Below, one piece after another: positions 17,889 through 26,394 of a DNA stretch of 64,000 nucleotides. Both the position numbers and the translations under genes were made by a program. How positions within the stretch are numbered: the first letter of the stretch is position 1; each line of letters opens with the position of its first letter. A model generated the notes under the pieces. It searched no databases. It was not told the origin of the DNA and saw only the letters and a list, made by a program, of their open reading frames with translations. The stretch spans positions 1 through 64,000 of the forward strand of contig JAZDLQ010000070.1 in the NCBI GenBank assembly GCA_043801855.1, given 5' to 3'. Source of the DNA: CAYTWW01 sp043801855 (GTDB lineage: Archaea > Nanobdellota > Nanobdellia > Woesearchaeales > GW2011-AR15).

Positions 17889-17955
17889 CACCCCCGTTTG
17901 ATTTATAAGTATTTATAAAGAAAAGAGTGCCTTATTTATAAATTTATTTATAAAT
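17889..17955. promoter_or_regulatory. Divergent promoter region of tbp with four TATA-like boxes
   Basis: ATTTATAA occurs at 17901, 17911, 17934 and 17946 between tbp (minus) and the ThiI-like gene (plus). The strong ribosome-binding site of tbp, GGGGGTG on the minus strand, is at about 17889-17895. Multiple TATA boxes in front of the TBP gene may serve both directions or allow TBP-level autoregulation (inference). Confidence 0.5.
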
Positions 17956-17979
17956 GGCGTCTTTTTCTTTCTCTATAAG

Positions 17980-18879
17980 TTGGTTAATTTTTTAAATGAA
18001 TGTTTTTTAGCAAAATATGTGGTTTTAATAATTATTCGATGTGCTGAAATAGCAACTAAAGGGAAAAACAGGAAAAATTTTGAGGATATGTTGCTGAAAA
18101 ATATTCGCCTGATGCTAAAAGTAAACTCCATAAATGAGTATGAACTTAAAAAATCGCGCGGAAGAATACTACTCTTTTTAGAGAACATTACTGAAAAGAT
18201 AGTGCTTTTAAAAAAAATATTTGGCATTTGTTCATATAGTGTTGCTAAAGAGACAAAGCAGGATATATCCTTTATTAAAGAAGAGGTACTATCTCTTTCA
18301 AATGATTTTACAGAAGAAACCAAATTTAGGGTGACCGCAAAAAGAACGGATAAATCTTTTGCGCTTGATTCCGTAGAAATAAATAAGATAATCGTTGAGT
18401 TTATTGTTAGCACAACAAAGGCAAAAGTTTCCCTTGTTAATTATGATATACAAATATTTATTGAGTTATTTGGCGGGAAAGCTTATATTTATAACAAAAT
18501 TGAGCAGTGTTACGGCGGTTTGCCTGTCGGAATACAGGGAAGAGTTGGCGTATTAATAAAAAAAGATAGCTTAAATCTATGCCTTCTAAATTCAATTCTC
18601 TTAATGAAACGCGGATGTGAAATAATACCAATAGGTGATGAATGTGCAGATATAAGTGTTTTGAATGATTATTTTCATAAGCTTAAGTTATATACAAAAC
18701 CAGCAAAAAGCGACTTAGAAATAAAATTTCAAATGGAAAAATACTATACTATTTCAATTGCTCTTCCCTTTACTTCTGATAATATTAAAAAAGAGCTAGG
18801 AATTAATGGTTTGCAGCTATCGCCGCTTGTGGGATATACAAATGCAGAGATTAAGATAATGGAGGGAAAATATCTATGA
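17980..18879 (+). CDS. ThiI-like THUMP protein with a degenerate PP-loop domain
   Basis: 299 aa. The N-terminus matches ThiI (RCAEIATKGKNRKNFEDMLLKNI) and a THUMP-like region follows (about 60-165). GGLPVGIQGRVGVLI leads into where the ATP-pyrophosphatase SGGIDS motif should be, but the sequence reads KKDSLNLCLLNSILLMKRGCE, so the PP-loop signature is lost while the flanking MKRG is kept. It is also shorter than ThiI and has no rhodanese domain. The annotated TTG may be too early; GTG 18019 is an alternative start. Possibly a tRNA-binding partner of the adjacent thiolase rather than an enzyme (inference). Confidence 0.7.
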   Translation: MVNFLNECFLAKYVVLIIIRCAEIATKGKNRKNFEDMLLKNIRLMLKVNSINEYELKKSRGRILLFLENITEKIVLLKKIFGICSYSVAKETKQDISFIKEEVLSLSNDFTEETKFRVTAKRTDKSFALDSVEINKIIVEFIVSTTKAKVSLVNYDIQIFIELFGGKAYIYNKIEQCYGGLPVGIQGRVGVLIKKDSLNLCLLNSILLMKRGCEIIPIGDECADISVLNDYFHKLKLYTKPAKSDLEIKFQMEKYYTISIALPFTSDNIKKELGINGLQLSPLVGYTNAEIKIMEGKYL

Positions 18880-19067
18880 TACTAAAAATTCAAAGTGATA
18901 AGCCAAAGAAAATTAAATTTAACGGAAAAGTAAAAAAATTATTTAATAGTCAGTCACTTAATAAAAATATATATCTTGCAGTGAGAAATGGCGAACTATT
19001 AACAGAAGAAGATACTCTAAAAAATACAGATGAAATTGAGTTACTAAAAATAATCAGTGGCGGATAA
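18876..19067 (+). CDS. ThiS/MoaD/TtuB-like ubiquitin-fold sulfur carrier
   Basis: 63 aa, a small beta-grasp protein ending in ISGG, the di-glycine tail that becomes a thiocarboxylate in ThiS, MoaD, TtuB and archaeal SAMP/Urm1 proteins. It overlaps the ThiI-like gene by ATGA and is followed 17 bases later by the TtuA-like thiolase, which points to tRNA 2-thiolation rather than cofactor synthesis. An E1-like activating enzyme is encoded at 44857-45594. Confidence 0.85.
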   Translation: MILKIQSDKPKKIKFNGKVKKLFNSQSLNKNIYLAVRNGELLTEEDTLKNTDEIELLKIISGG

Positions 19068-19084
19068 ATTCTAATCCTATTAAA

Positions 19085-19957
19085 ATGAAATGCACAAAAT
19101 GCAATAAAAGAGCTGTCTTTTTAAAACCAAAATTATGTAAAGCGCATTTTATTGCATATTTTGAGAATAAAATTAAGTCAACAATTGTGAAATTTAGTCT
19201 TATAAATAAAAACGATAAAATAATTGTAGCAACATCAGGCGGAAAAGATTCATTGTCTTGTTTACTTGCACTAAGCAAGCTTTATCCAGGAGTAGAAGGT
19301 CTTCTTATTGATGAAGGAATCTCTGAATATCGTAATTATACTATTAAAGATCTTCAGCTTTTCTGCAAAAGCCGCAATATAAAATATAGGGTTGTATCAT
19401 TCAAAAAAGAGTTTGGGTTTAGTCTTGATTATGCTGTTAAAAAAACAGGTGAAAATCCATGTACTCTGTGTGGTATACTTAGAAGATATTTGTTGAATAA
19501 GAGTTCAGCTGGTTTTGATGTAATTGCAACAGGACATAACATGGATGATGAGGCGCAGGCAATTATTATGAATCTTCTTCGATACAATATCAATCTTCTT
19601 GCAAGGCTTGGCCCAAAAACAGGCAAAACAAACAGTGAAATGTTTGTCCAGAGAATTAAACCAATGTATTTTATTACTGAAAAAGAAAGCATGGCTTACT
19701 CTTACTTAAACAACCTCAAGACAAAATATGTTGAATGTCCGTATGTGCAATCTTCTTACAGGGCAAAAGTTAGGGATTTTTTAAACGAGTCTTCAATCAA
19801 GGATATTAATAGAAATATAATTCTCTCTTTTCTCAAAATTCAAAAAAAGATTAAGCCAAATTCAAACGATGGCATGCTTAGAAAATGTGAAAAATGTGGT
19901 CAGCCATCACAAAACCAAATTTGCAATGCGTGCTGTTTTCTTAAAAAAATCAAATAG
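19085..19957 (+). CDS. ttuA: TtuA/Ncs6-family tRNA 2-thiolation enzyme
   Basis: 290 aa. Features in order: N-terminal zinc site (MKCTKC...KLCKAHF), PP-loop ATSGGKDSLS, Fe-S ligand pair NPCTLCGILRR, ATGHNMDDEAQ, a third Fe-S cysteine in VECPYVQSS, and a C-terminal zinc site CEKCGQ...CNACC. Family members adenylate a tRNA uridine (U34 or U54) and replace oxygen with sulfur from a thiocarboxylated carrier; the carrier gene is just upstream. The stop is TAG. Confidence 0.9.
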   Translation: MKCTKCNKRAVFLKPKLCKAHFIAYFENKIKSTIVKFSLINKNDKIIVATSGGKDSLSCLLALSKLYPGVEGLLIDEGISEYRNYTIKDLQLFCKSRNIKYRVVSFKKEFGFSLDYAVKKTGENPCTLCGILRRYLLNKSSAGFDVIATGHNMDDEAQAIIMNLLRYNINLLARLGPKTGKTNSEMFVQRIKPMYFITEKESMAYSYLNNLKTKYVECPYVQSSYRAKVRDFLNESSIKDINRNIILSFLKIQKKIKPNSNDGMLRKCEKCGQPSQNQICNACCFLKKIK

Positions 19958-19988
19958 TTTTTATAAATGAATAAATTAGGAATAAAAT

Positions 19989-20600
19989 ATGTATACAGAT
20001 ATATGTTTTCCAAGCAATAATGAAGAGGAATATATTAGGATAGCACAAAAGATAAAATTAGGCGGGTTACTCTTTATTTATCCTGCTGATACAGAAATTT
20101 CTAAAATTAAAGAAAGGCTAAAAGAGAAAAGCGTAAAGTTATATTATGGTGCATTGATTGAATCTGATAAGGATTTAAATAAAACAAAAACCACAGAGTT
20201 ACTGGTTTCTGATTTGCCAATAAGGCAATTTATTGAATCAAAGAAAATAAAGCTCCACTATGGCTTTGAGTCATATGAGAAAAAAGACTCGCTTCATTAT
20301 AGGAAATCTGGTCTTGAGCAGGTTGTTTCAAAAATATTTTATGAAAAAGAAAAAATATACGGTTTTTCTCATTCATTAATATTGAACGCAAGAAATAAGC
20401 CCCTTGTTTTTGGAAGAATGATGCAGAATATTAGGCTATTGCAGAAATACAAAAATAATATTTTTATAGGAAGCTTTGCAAAATCACCATATGAGCTTCG
20501 CAGCAGAAGTGAACTTGTGTCATTTGGTGTATGCCTTGGCTTAACGCCAAATAAAGCAAAAGAATCAGTGAAATTGCTGGCAAATGGTTTTCTAGCTTGA
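19989..20600 (+). CDS. rnp3: RNase P protein component p30 (Rpp30)
   Basis: 203-aa PHP-like TIM-barrel subunit. Conserved stretches include LHYRKSGLEQVVSKI, FGRMMQNIRLLQKY and IGSFAKSPYELRS...LVSFGVCLGL, typical of archaeal Rnp3. It works in the 5' maturation of tRNA with the RNase P RNA. Starts soon after ttuA and probably shares its transcript. No other RNase P protein gene is in the window. Confidence 0.9.
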   Translation: MYTDICFPSNNEEEYIRIAQKIKLGGLLFIYPADTEISKIKERLKEKSVKLYYGALIESDKDLNKTKTTELLVSDLPIRQFIESKKIKLHYGFESYEKKDSLHYRKSGLEQVVSKIFYEKEKIYGFSHSLILNARNKPLVFGRMMQNIRLLQKYKNNIFIGSFAKSPYELRSRSELVSFGVCLGLTPNKAKESVKLLANGFLA

Positions 20601-20672
20601 CGTAATTTAATGTAATATGGTCCTGCACACCTTTATATTTAAAAAGAAATCTTTTTATACCCTGTTGTTTTT

Positions 20673-21827
20673 ATGAGATTTATGTCTAAAATTGAGACGG
20701 GCGTTGATAAGCTGGTAGAGTTAATAAATTTAAACGGTAAAATTTCTATTGATGAGGCAGCAAAAAAGCTTGGAGTTAGCCAAGTTGTTGTGCAGGAATG
20801 GGCTGATTTTCTTGATGAAGAAAAAATAATATCAATAGAATACCAATTTTCTAAGACTTATTTAACCGTAAGAAAGCTAAGCCAGAAGGAAATCAATGTT
20901 AAAGAAAAAGAGTTTCACAATGAGAAAGATGCATTTATAAGAAAAGTTGAGTCTTATGAAAGTTCCCTTGAATCTGAAACAGCAGGGCTTGAAAAAATTA
21001 AAGATGAATTTTATTCATTAAAAAAGGAAATCGGGTCTGAGCTTTTGAAAGTAAAAGATGAAGTGACAGATCTTGAAAAATATGAGTCTATGCAAAAGAA
21101 CCTTTCAAAAGAAATTTCAAAGCAAAAAGAAGAGTATGTAAATATAATTGAGGGAGCGCACAGGCAACTGGAAGCAGAAGAAAAAAAATATCAGGTGCTT
21201 CTTAGCCAGCTTGAAATTGAAAAAAGAGAATTTGAGATTAAAGAGGAAAGAATGCATACCTTAGAAGAGAAAGAGGAAGCAATAAAAGACAAGCTTAAGG
21301 CAGTGTACGAGCTATTAAAATCAGCTGAAACAAGTGTTGAATCTGAAAAAAATTCAATTAAATCAGAAGAACGCCATTTAGGAAAGCTTGAGGAATCAGT
21401 AAAATTAATTGAAGAATCAATTAGTAAAAAAAAGCAGATTTTAGAGCCGATGCTAGAAAAAGCAAAAAAGCATGAACAAGAAATTTTAGATATTCAGGAA
21501 AACATTCTGGCTAAAGTGAATGATAGGGCAAAACAGATTAATTCAAAAGTAAAAGAAAGCGAAGCTGCAACTGAAAAATTTAGGAAATTTTTTGATAAAA
21601 AAACAGAGATTGATTCTCTTCTTCAAAAAGTAGAAGAAGAAAGGACATCACTAAAAAAGGAATACGATACACTAATAAAAAAAGCAACTGCGTTTAACAT
21701 TGCGTCTAAATCAGACACAGTTGACTCTCATGTTATCCAGCTAAACAGTGAATTAAAAAGGATTGATAAAAAAAGAGTTTCCTTTAAGGATAAAGTTGGC
21801 AGATTGTTCAAATTAATAAAAGAATAA
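20673..21827 (+). CDS. HTH and long coiled-coil protein of the pilus cluster
   Basis: 384 aa. An N-terminal helix-turn-helix (ISIDEAAKKLGVSQVVVQEWADFL, about 25-50) is followed by about 270 residues of charged heptad-rich coiled coil and a short basic tail. Its position directly upstream of the pilus motor genes suggests a cytoplasmic structural or regulatory partner of the secretion system. A TATA-like TTTTTATACC lies about 20 bases before the ATG; the second in-frame Met (20682) is also possible. Confidence 0.75.
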   Translation: MRFMSKIETGVDKLVELINLNGKISIDEAAKKLGVSQVVVQEWADFLDEEKIISIEYQFSKTYLTVRKLSQKEINVKEKEFHNEKDAFIRKVESYESSLESETAGLEKIKDEFYSLKKEIGSELLKVKDEVTDLEKYESMQKNLSKEISKQKEEYVNIIEGAHRQLEAEEKKYQVLLSQLEIEKREFEIKEERMHTLEEKEEAIKDKLKAVYELLKSAETSVESEKNSIKSEERHLGKLEESVKLIEESISKKKQILEPMLEKAKKHEQEILDIQENILAKVNDRAKQINSKVKESEAATEKFRKFFDKKTEIDSLLQKVEEERTSLKKEYDTLIKKATAFNIASKSDTVDSHVIQLNSELKRIDKKRVSFKDKVGRLFKLIKE

Positions 21828-21836
21828 AGCAAACAG

Positions 21837-23363
21837 ATGAAAAAGAAAAAAGAGGTGAAAAAACATGGTGAAGAAACTACTTCTCTTGAACCAGCTTCTC
21901 TTGAAAAGTATAATTACAAATCAAAGAATATCCCTATTGAAATAAACATTTTCAAGAGCGCCAATGAATTTGTCCCAATCTATGATGTTTCAATTTCACA
22001 GATAAGCAAGACAACAGAACTCATTCTTGAAAAGATACGACAGCAGCTTATAAGGCAGGTCAATCTTGGCCTGGTTGAAATTACAGATGTTAAAAAAACA
22101 GAAGTTATTGAAGAAAAATTCAAAAAAACAATAGTTGTTTTAATTAACAAGTACTTTCCAGACCTTGAAGAAGAGACAAAAGATTTTCTTGTTACATACT
22201 TAATTCAAAAAAGCCTTGGACTCGGAACTATTGAAATTTTGATGGATGATGATTATATAGAAGAAATTGTTATTAATTCAGCAAAAGAACCTGTATGGAT
22301 TTACCACAAAAAGCACGGATGGCTAAAGACAAATATTGTTCTTGAGGATGAGGAACAAACAAGGCACTATGCAACAATGATAGGTAGAAAGATAGGCAGG
22401 CAAATTACAGTTCTTGAGCCTCTTCTTGACGCGCATATTGGAATAGGAGATAGAGTAAATGCAACACTTATGCCTATTTCTACACAGGGAAACACTGTAA
22501 CATTTCGAAAATTTTCAAGAGAGCCTTTTACTATAACACATTTTCTAAGATACGGGGCAATTACAACGTCAGCAGCCGCGTTGATATGGCTCTCTATGCA
22601 GTATGAGCTTTCAGCACTAATTGCAGGCGGAACAGCGTCAGGTAAAACTTCTGCTCTTAACGTACTTGCAATGTTTATTCCACCAAACCAAAGGATTATT
22701 TCGATTGAAGATACAAGGGAAATTCGGCTTCCAAAGTTCCTTCATTGGGTTCCAATGTCAACAAGGCTTGCCAATGCAGAAGGTAAGGGCAATATTTCTA
22801 TGGAAGATTTGCTTGTAAATTCACTTAGAATGAGGCCAGATCGAATTCTAGTTGGCGAAGTTAGAAGAAAAAGAGAAGCAGAAACTCTTTTTGAAGCAAT
22901 CCATACAGGCCATTCATGCTATGCGACATTCCACGCAAACAGTGCAGAAGAAACAGTAAGAAGACTTACAAATACGCCAATTGAAGTTCCAATGACAATG
23001 CTACCTGCAATTTCATTAATAATAATTCAATTCAGGAACAGAAGAACAGGAAAAAGAAGGACATTTCAGATTGCAGAGATTCTTCCTGACGGAAATCCAC
23101 ACGTGCTGCTACAATATGATCAGAAAAAAGATAAGCTTGTTGAAGTATCAAAGTCAAAGTCATTGATGGCAACAATTACCTTGTTTACTGGGTTTACTCA
23201 CACAGAAATTGAAAAAGACCTAAAAGAAAAAGAAAAAATTCTGAAATATCTTGTTTCTCTAAATATTGACACAATCGAAAGTGTTGGAAGGGTAATGGCC
23301 GAATACTACACAAATAAGCCAAATCTCCTTAAGCATGTAGCTAAGCAGGAAAAGCTAATCTGA
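21837..23363 (+). CDS. Type IV pilus / Tad-like secretion ATPase
   Basis: 508 aa hexameric motor ATPase of the GspE/TadA/FlaI family: Walker A GGTASGKTSALN (about 264), Asp-box region SIEDTREIRLP, Walker B RMRPDRILVGEVR and His-box HTGHSCYATFHANS. It powers pilin assembly with the two membrane proteins that follow. Starts nine bases after the coiled-coil gene stops. Confidence 0.95.
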   Translation: MKKKKEVKKHGEETTSLEPASLEKYNYKSKNIPIEINIFKSANEFVPIYDVSISQISKTTELILEKIRQQLIRQVNLGLVEITDVKKTEVIEEKFKKTIVVLINKYFPDLEEETKDFLVTYLIQKSLGLGTIEILMDDDYIEEIVINSAKEPVWIYHKKHGWLKTNIVLEDEEQTRHYATMIGRKIGRQITVLEPLLDAHIGIGDRVNATLMPISTQGNTVTFRKFSREPFTITHFLRYGAITTSAAALIWLSMQYELSALIAGGTASGKTSALNVLAMFIPPNQRIISIEDTREIRLPKFLHWVPMSTRLANAEGKGNISMEDLLVNSLRMRPDRILVGEVRRKREAETLFEAIHTGHSCYATFHANSAEETVRRLTNTPIEVPMTMLPAISLIIIQFRNRRTGKRRTFQIAEILPDGNPHVLLQYDQKKDKLVEVSKSKSLMATITLFTGFTHTEIEKDLKEKEKILKYLVSLNIDTIESVGRVMAEYYTNKPNLLKHVAKQEKLI

Positions 23364-23370
23364 CTTTAAA

Positions 23371-24189
23371 ATGAATATAATAAAGCTTATCTCAAAAAGC
23401 ATGCCTGAATTAGGAATGAAGCTAAGGCAGGCAAATATGGCTTATTCAGCTGAAGAATTCATTAAAAAAACGCTCCAAACTGCACTTACAATGAGTTTTG
23501 GAATGCTTTTTATTATCTTTATGTTTGTGGCTCCTTATGTTTCAAAAATAATGCTGGTAAAAATTCTTGCGATAAGTTTTCCAGTTGCTTTTCTTTTTTT
23601 ATTCTTTTATTTTTTTCAGATGCCAACAGTAAGAATTGGAAAGCTCTGCCGCCAGATAGATAGAGAAGTGATTTTTGCCGGCAGGTTTTTAGTTGTTGAG
23701 CTTGAATCAGGCGTTCCGCTTTTTGACGCAATAAAAAATATCAGTAAGAACTTTAAATATGTTGGCGCCTATTTCCAGGAAATTGTTGAAAAAGTAAGCG
23801 TCGGAACAAACCTTGAAGACGCAATAACAGAAGCGGTCGAGCAGGTTCCAAGCGAATCGCTTAATAAGATTTTTTGGCAGATTTCAAATTCAATAAGTAC
23901 TGGCTCTGATGTAATTCGCCCAATAAACAATGTTATCGAGACATTAATACGTGAACAGCAAATAGCTGTTTCGGAGTATGGCAGAAAATTAAATCCTCTT
24001 GCAATGTTTTATATGCTTATAGCAGTTGTTTCTCCGAGCCTTGGGATAACTCTTGTTACAATTCTTTCAATATTTATGGGCTTTAAGCTTTCCCTTCCAT
24101 TACTATTGACAATAGCCGGGCTTCTTGGATTTATCCAGTTCATGTTTGTTGCAATGATTAGTTCATCAAGGCCAGCAGTTGAGTTTTAA
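23371..24189 (+). CDS. Type II/IV secretion membrane platform protein (GspF/TadB-like)
   Basis: 272 aa with two hydrophobic hairpins (about residues 35-85 and 210-265) around a cytoplasmic helical GspF domain (VVELESGVPLFDAIKNISKN...VEQVPSESLNKIFWQI). It pairs with the similar protein encoded next and anchors the pilus ATPase. Seven bases separate it from the ATPase stop. Confidence 0.9.
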   Translation: MNIIKLISKSMPELGMKLRQANMAYSAEEFIKKTLQTALTMSFGMLFIIFMFVAPYVSKIMLVKILAISFPVAFLFLFFYFFQMPTVRIGKLCRQIDREVIFAGRFLVVELESGVPLFDAIKNISKNFKYVGAYFQEIVEKVSVGTNLEDAITEAVEQVPSESLNKIFWQISNSISTGSDVIRPINNVIETLIREQQIAVSEYGRKLNPLAMFYMLIAVVSPSLGITLVTILSIFMGFKLSLPLLLTIAGLLGFIQFMFVAMISSSRPAVEF

Positions 24190-24190
24190 A

Positions 24191-25576
24191 ATGGAACAAA
24201 AAAGCGATAAAAAAAAGATATTATTTAGAATTCCAAACTTAAAAGAATCGCTTAGAACAGGCCTTCCAAATATAAAAGAATACACTTCAAAAGCAGGAAT
24301 AGATGTTGAGCCAACAAAAATTTCAAAGCAGATATTTAACATTTCTCTGGTTGCTAATATTATTTTTTCGTCTTATTTAGTTTATTTTTTTATACTTAAA
24401 AATTCACAAAAAAACGCAATATATTTTATTCTAATTCCTTTTATTATTGCACTCGGGCTTGCTTTTTTCTTTTTTTTATTCTGGACTTTATTTTGTCTTT
24501 TTCTTGATTTTAGAATTTTTGTTAAAGAAAAAAAAGCACCGTCTATTTTTTCAAAACACAAGCAGACTGAATCAAAAATATCAGAATTTGAGCGAAAAAG
24601 AAAACTTTCAGATTATATTTCAAAAGCAGGAATAGACCTTCATTTTAATTCAGCAGCAGTCAAGATATTTAAATACGCAATTATATTCAACTTGGCAGTA
24701 AACGGTTATATGCTTTATACCTATTCGGGCATAAAACCCGGGATAATATTTACGCTATTTACAACATCAATTTTGTGGACTCTTGGTTTAACTATTCTTG
24801 TTTTTCTTTTTTGGATTTTATTTTTTGTATGGATTGACTTAAGAATTTACCAAAGAACTAAAAAAATAGAAGAGGTACTTCCTGACTTTTTACATTTAAC
24901 TTCAGCAAATATCAGTGCAGGCATGCCAATAGATCGGGCAATGTGGTTTGCAGTTCGCCCAAAATTTGGTGTTCTTGCTAAAGAAATAGAAGATGTTGCA
25001 AAATCAACTCTTGTCGGAGAAAAGCTTGACCTGGCGCTACTTAAATTTACAAAAAAATATGATTCAGAAATACTTCAAAGGTCAATTAATCTTCTTCTTG
25101 AAGGCCTTGAATCCGGCGGCCAGGTCGGAGAACTCTTAAACAGGATTGCTGTTAACATTGAAGAGACAAGGATAATTAGAAAGGAGATGGCAGCAAGTGT
25201 TACAACCTATGTTATTTTTATTGTATTTGCATCAATCGTTGCGGCGCCTTTTCTATTTGGGCTGTCAACTGAGCTTGTTGTAATAATGCAGACTATAATG
25301 TCAAAGATAACTATGGATTCAGCTTCGCAATCTGGAGGAGGGATGTCGTCTATGTTTTCATTTTCAACTGATGCCATAAATATTGCAGATTTCAGGATTT
25401 TTTCAATGGTTTCATTATCAATCACAGCTTTTTTCAGCGCAATAATTATCAATGTAATACAAAAAGGGACTGTAAAAGAAGGGCTTTACATGATTCCTGT
25501 ATTTATTGGTATTTCGATAATGATTTATATGCTCGCAACAACAATTATGCATAGTATGCTTGGAAGCTTATTTTGA
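24191..25576 (+). CDS. Type II/IV secretion membrane platform protein (GspF/TadC-like)
   Basis: About 461 aa from ATG 24191, which directly follows the previous stop; an upstream TTG at 24179 would create an overlap. It has multiple membrane segments and a GspF domain in the C-terminal half (VLPDFLHLTSANISAGMPID...LLLEGLESGGQVGELLNRIA). A duplicated N-terminal module is visible: ISKAGIDLHFNSAAVKIFK echoes TSKAGIDVEPTKISKQIFN about 120 residues earlier, each followed by a hydrophobic pair. Confidence 0.88.
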   Translation: MEQKSDKKKILFRIPNLKESLRTGLPNIKEYTSKAGIDVEPTKISKQIFNISLVANIIFSSYLVYFFILKNSQKNAIYFILIPFIIALGLAFFFFLFWTLFCLFLDFRIFVKEKKAPSIFSKHKQTESKISEFERKRKLSDYISKAGIDLHFNSAAVKIFKYAIIFNLAVNGYMLYTYSGIKPGIIFTLFTTSILWTLGLTILVFLFWILFFVWIDLRIYQRTKKIEEVLPDFLHLTSANISAGMPIDRAMWFAVRPKFGVLAKEIEDVAKSTLVGEKLDLALLKFTKKYDSEILQRSINLLLEGLESGGQVGELLNRIAVNIEETRIIRKEMAASVTTYVIFIVFASIVAAPFLFGLSTELVVIMQTIMSKITMDSASQSGGGMSSMFSFSTDAINIADFRIFSMVSLSITAFFSAIIINVIQKGTVKEGLYMIPVFIGISIMIYMLATTIMHSMLGSLF

Positions 25577-25804
25577 ATTGCAGTGCCAGAAAGCTATACA
25601 CTTAAGTATAATGTACGAACAAATTCACTTGGCAGTGCAATTTGTTGAAGTCCGTGTTTACAAATTCCTTCAATTTTATATAAGAGGTAGCATCGGACTT
25701 CATTCAATTAATGAAACACCAAACTAGTATGGGAAAACGTAATATTTATATACTACCTCTGATTAAATACAAAAATATACATTATATTAACTTGAGGTGA
25801 TATC
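25577..25804 (+). promoter_or_regulatory. Upstream region of the pilin gene with inverted repeats
   Basis: The promoter TATA-like AATATTTATA is at 25741-25750, and GAGGTGAT just before the ATG is a strong ribosome-binding site. Two inverted repeats lie here: TGAAGTCCG (25646) with CGGACTTCA (25694), and AGAGGTAG (25683) with CTACCTCT (25753), the latter overlapping the promoter. They could be regulator sites or a folded transcript from the upstream operon. Confidence 0.45.
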
Positions 25805-26287
25805 ATGAACATGAAAAAAGGACAAGCCGCAATGGAGTTCCTAATGACATACGGCTGGGCAATTCTAGTCGTAATCGCAGCAATTGCAGCTCTTGCTTAT
25901 TTTGGCGTATTAAGCCCAGATAAAATGCTGCCAGAAAGGACAACATTCCAGGCACCAGTACCAAGTGTTGATAATGCAGTTGTTAGGGCAAACGGAACAG
26001 TAGTAATTGCATTTAAAAATAATGTAGGTTTTCCAATAACTATTGATGGGGTTACAGCATCAGGAAGTTGCACAACACCAACTTTTAGAGCAGTATACAA
26101 TAGCACCAGTTCACAGACAACAACTGGAATGACCATTTATAACGGAGATGGATTTCGAATTGAATTTACCTGCGGTGCACTTACTGCTGGGCAAAAGTTT
26201 AATTCAGATGTTGTTTTGACATATACAAACACTGAGTCTGATCTTCAGAAACCACATTCAGGTTCAATTAGTGCAAGAGTTGCTTAA
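25805..26287 (+). CDS. Archaeal type IV pilin
   Basis: 160 aa with a class III prepilin signal: MNMKKGQAAMEFLMTYGWAI, where cleavage after Gly leaves QAAMEF followed by a hydrophobic helix that packs in the pilus core. The remainder is a beta-rich, Thr/Ser-rich domain with one likely disulfide (GSCTTP...FTCGA). The separate strong promoter and ribosome-binding site suit a highly expressed major pilin. No prepilin peptidase gene is in the window. Confidence 0.92.
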   Translation: MNMKKGQAAMEFLMTYGWAILVVIAAIAALAYFGVLSPDKMLPERTTFQAPVPSVDNAVVRANGTVVIAFKNNVGFPITIDGVTASGSCTTPTFRAVYNSTSSQTTTGMTIYNGDGFRIEFTCGALTAGQKFNSDVVLTYTNTESDLQKPHSGSISARVA

Positions 26288-26292
26288 AACCA

Positions 26293-26324
26293 ATTTTTAT
26301 TTTTTCTTTTTCTATTTTTTTTCT
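26293..26324 (+). terminator. T-rich terminator after the pilin gene
   Basis: A run of T tracts interrupted by single A or C bases begins a few bases after the pilin stop. Archaeal RNA polymerase terminates at such oligo-T stretches without a hairpin. Confidence 0.55.
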
Positions 26325-26394
26325 GTCTTAAACAAAAACATTTATTAACCCTTTTCTTTACTTAATACTAATTAATTATATGAGGTGAAAAATT

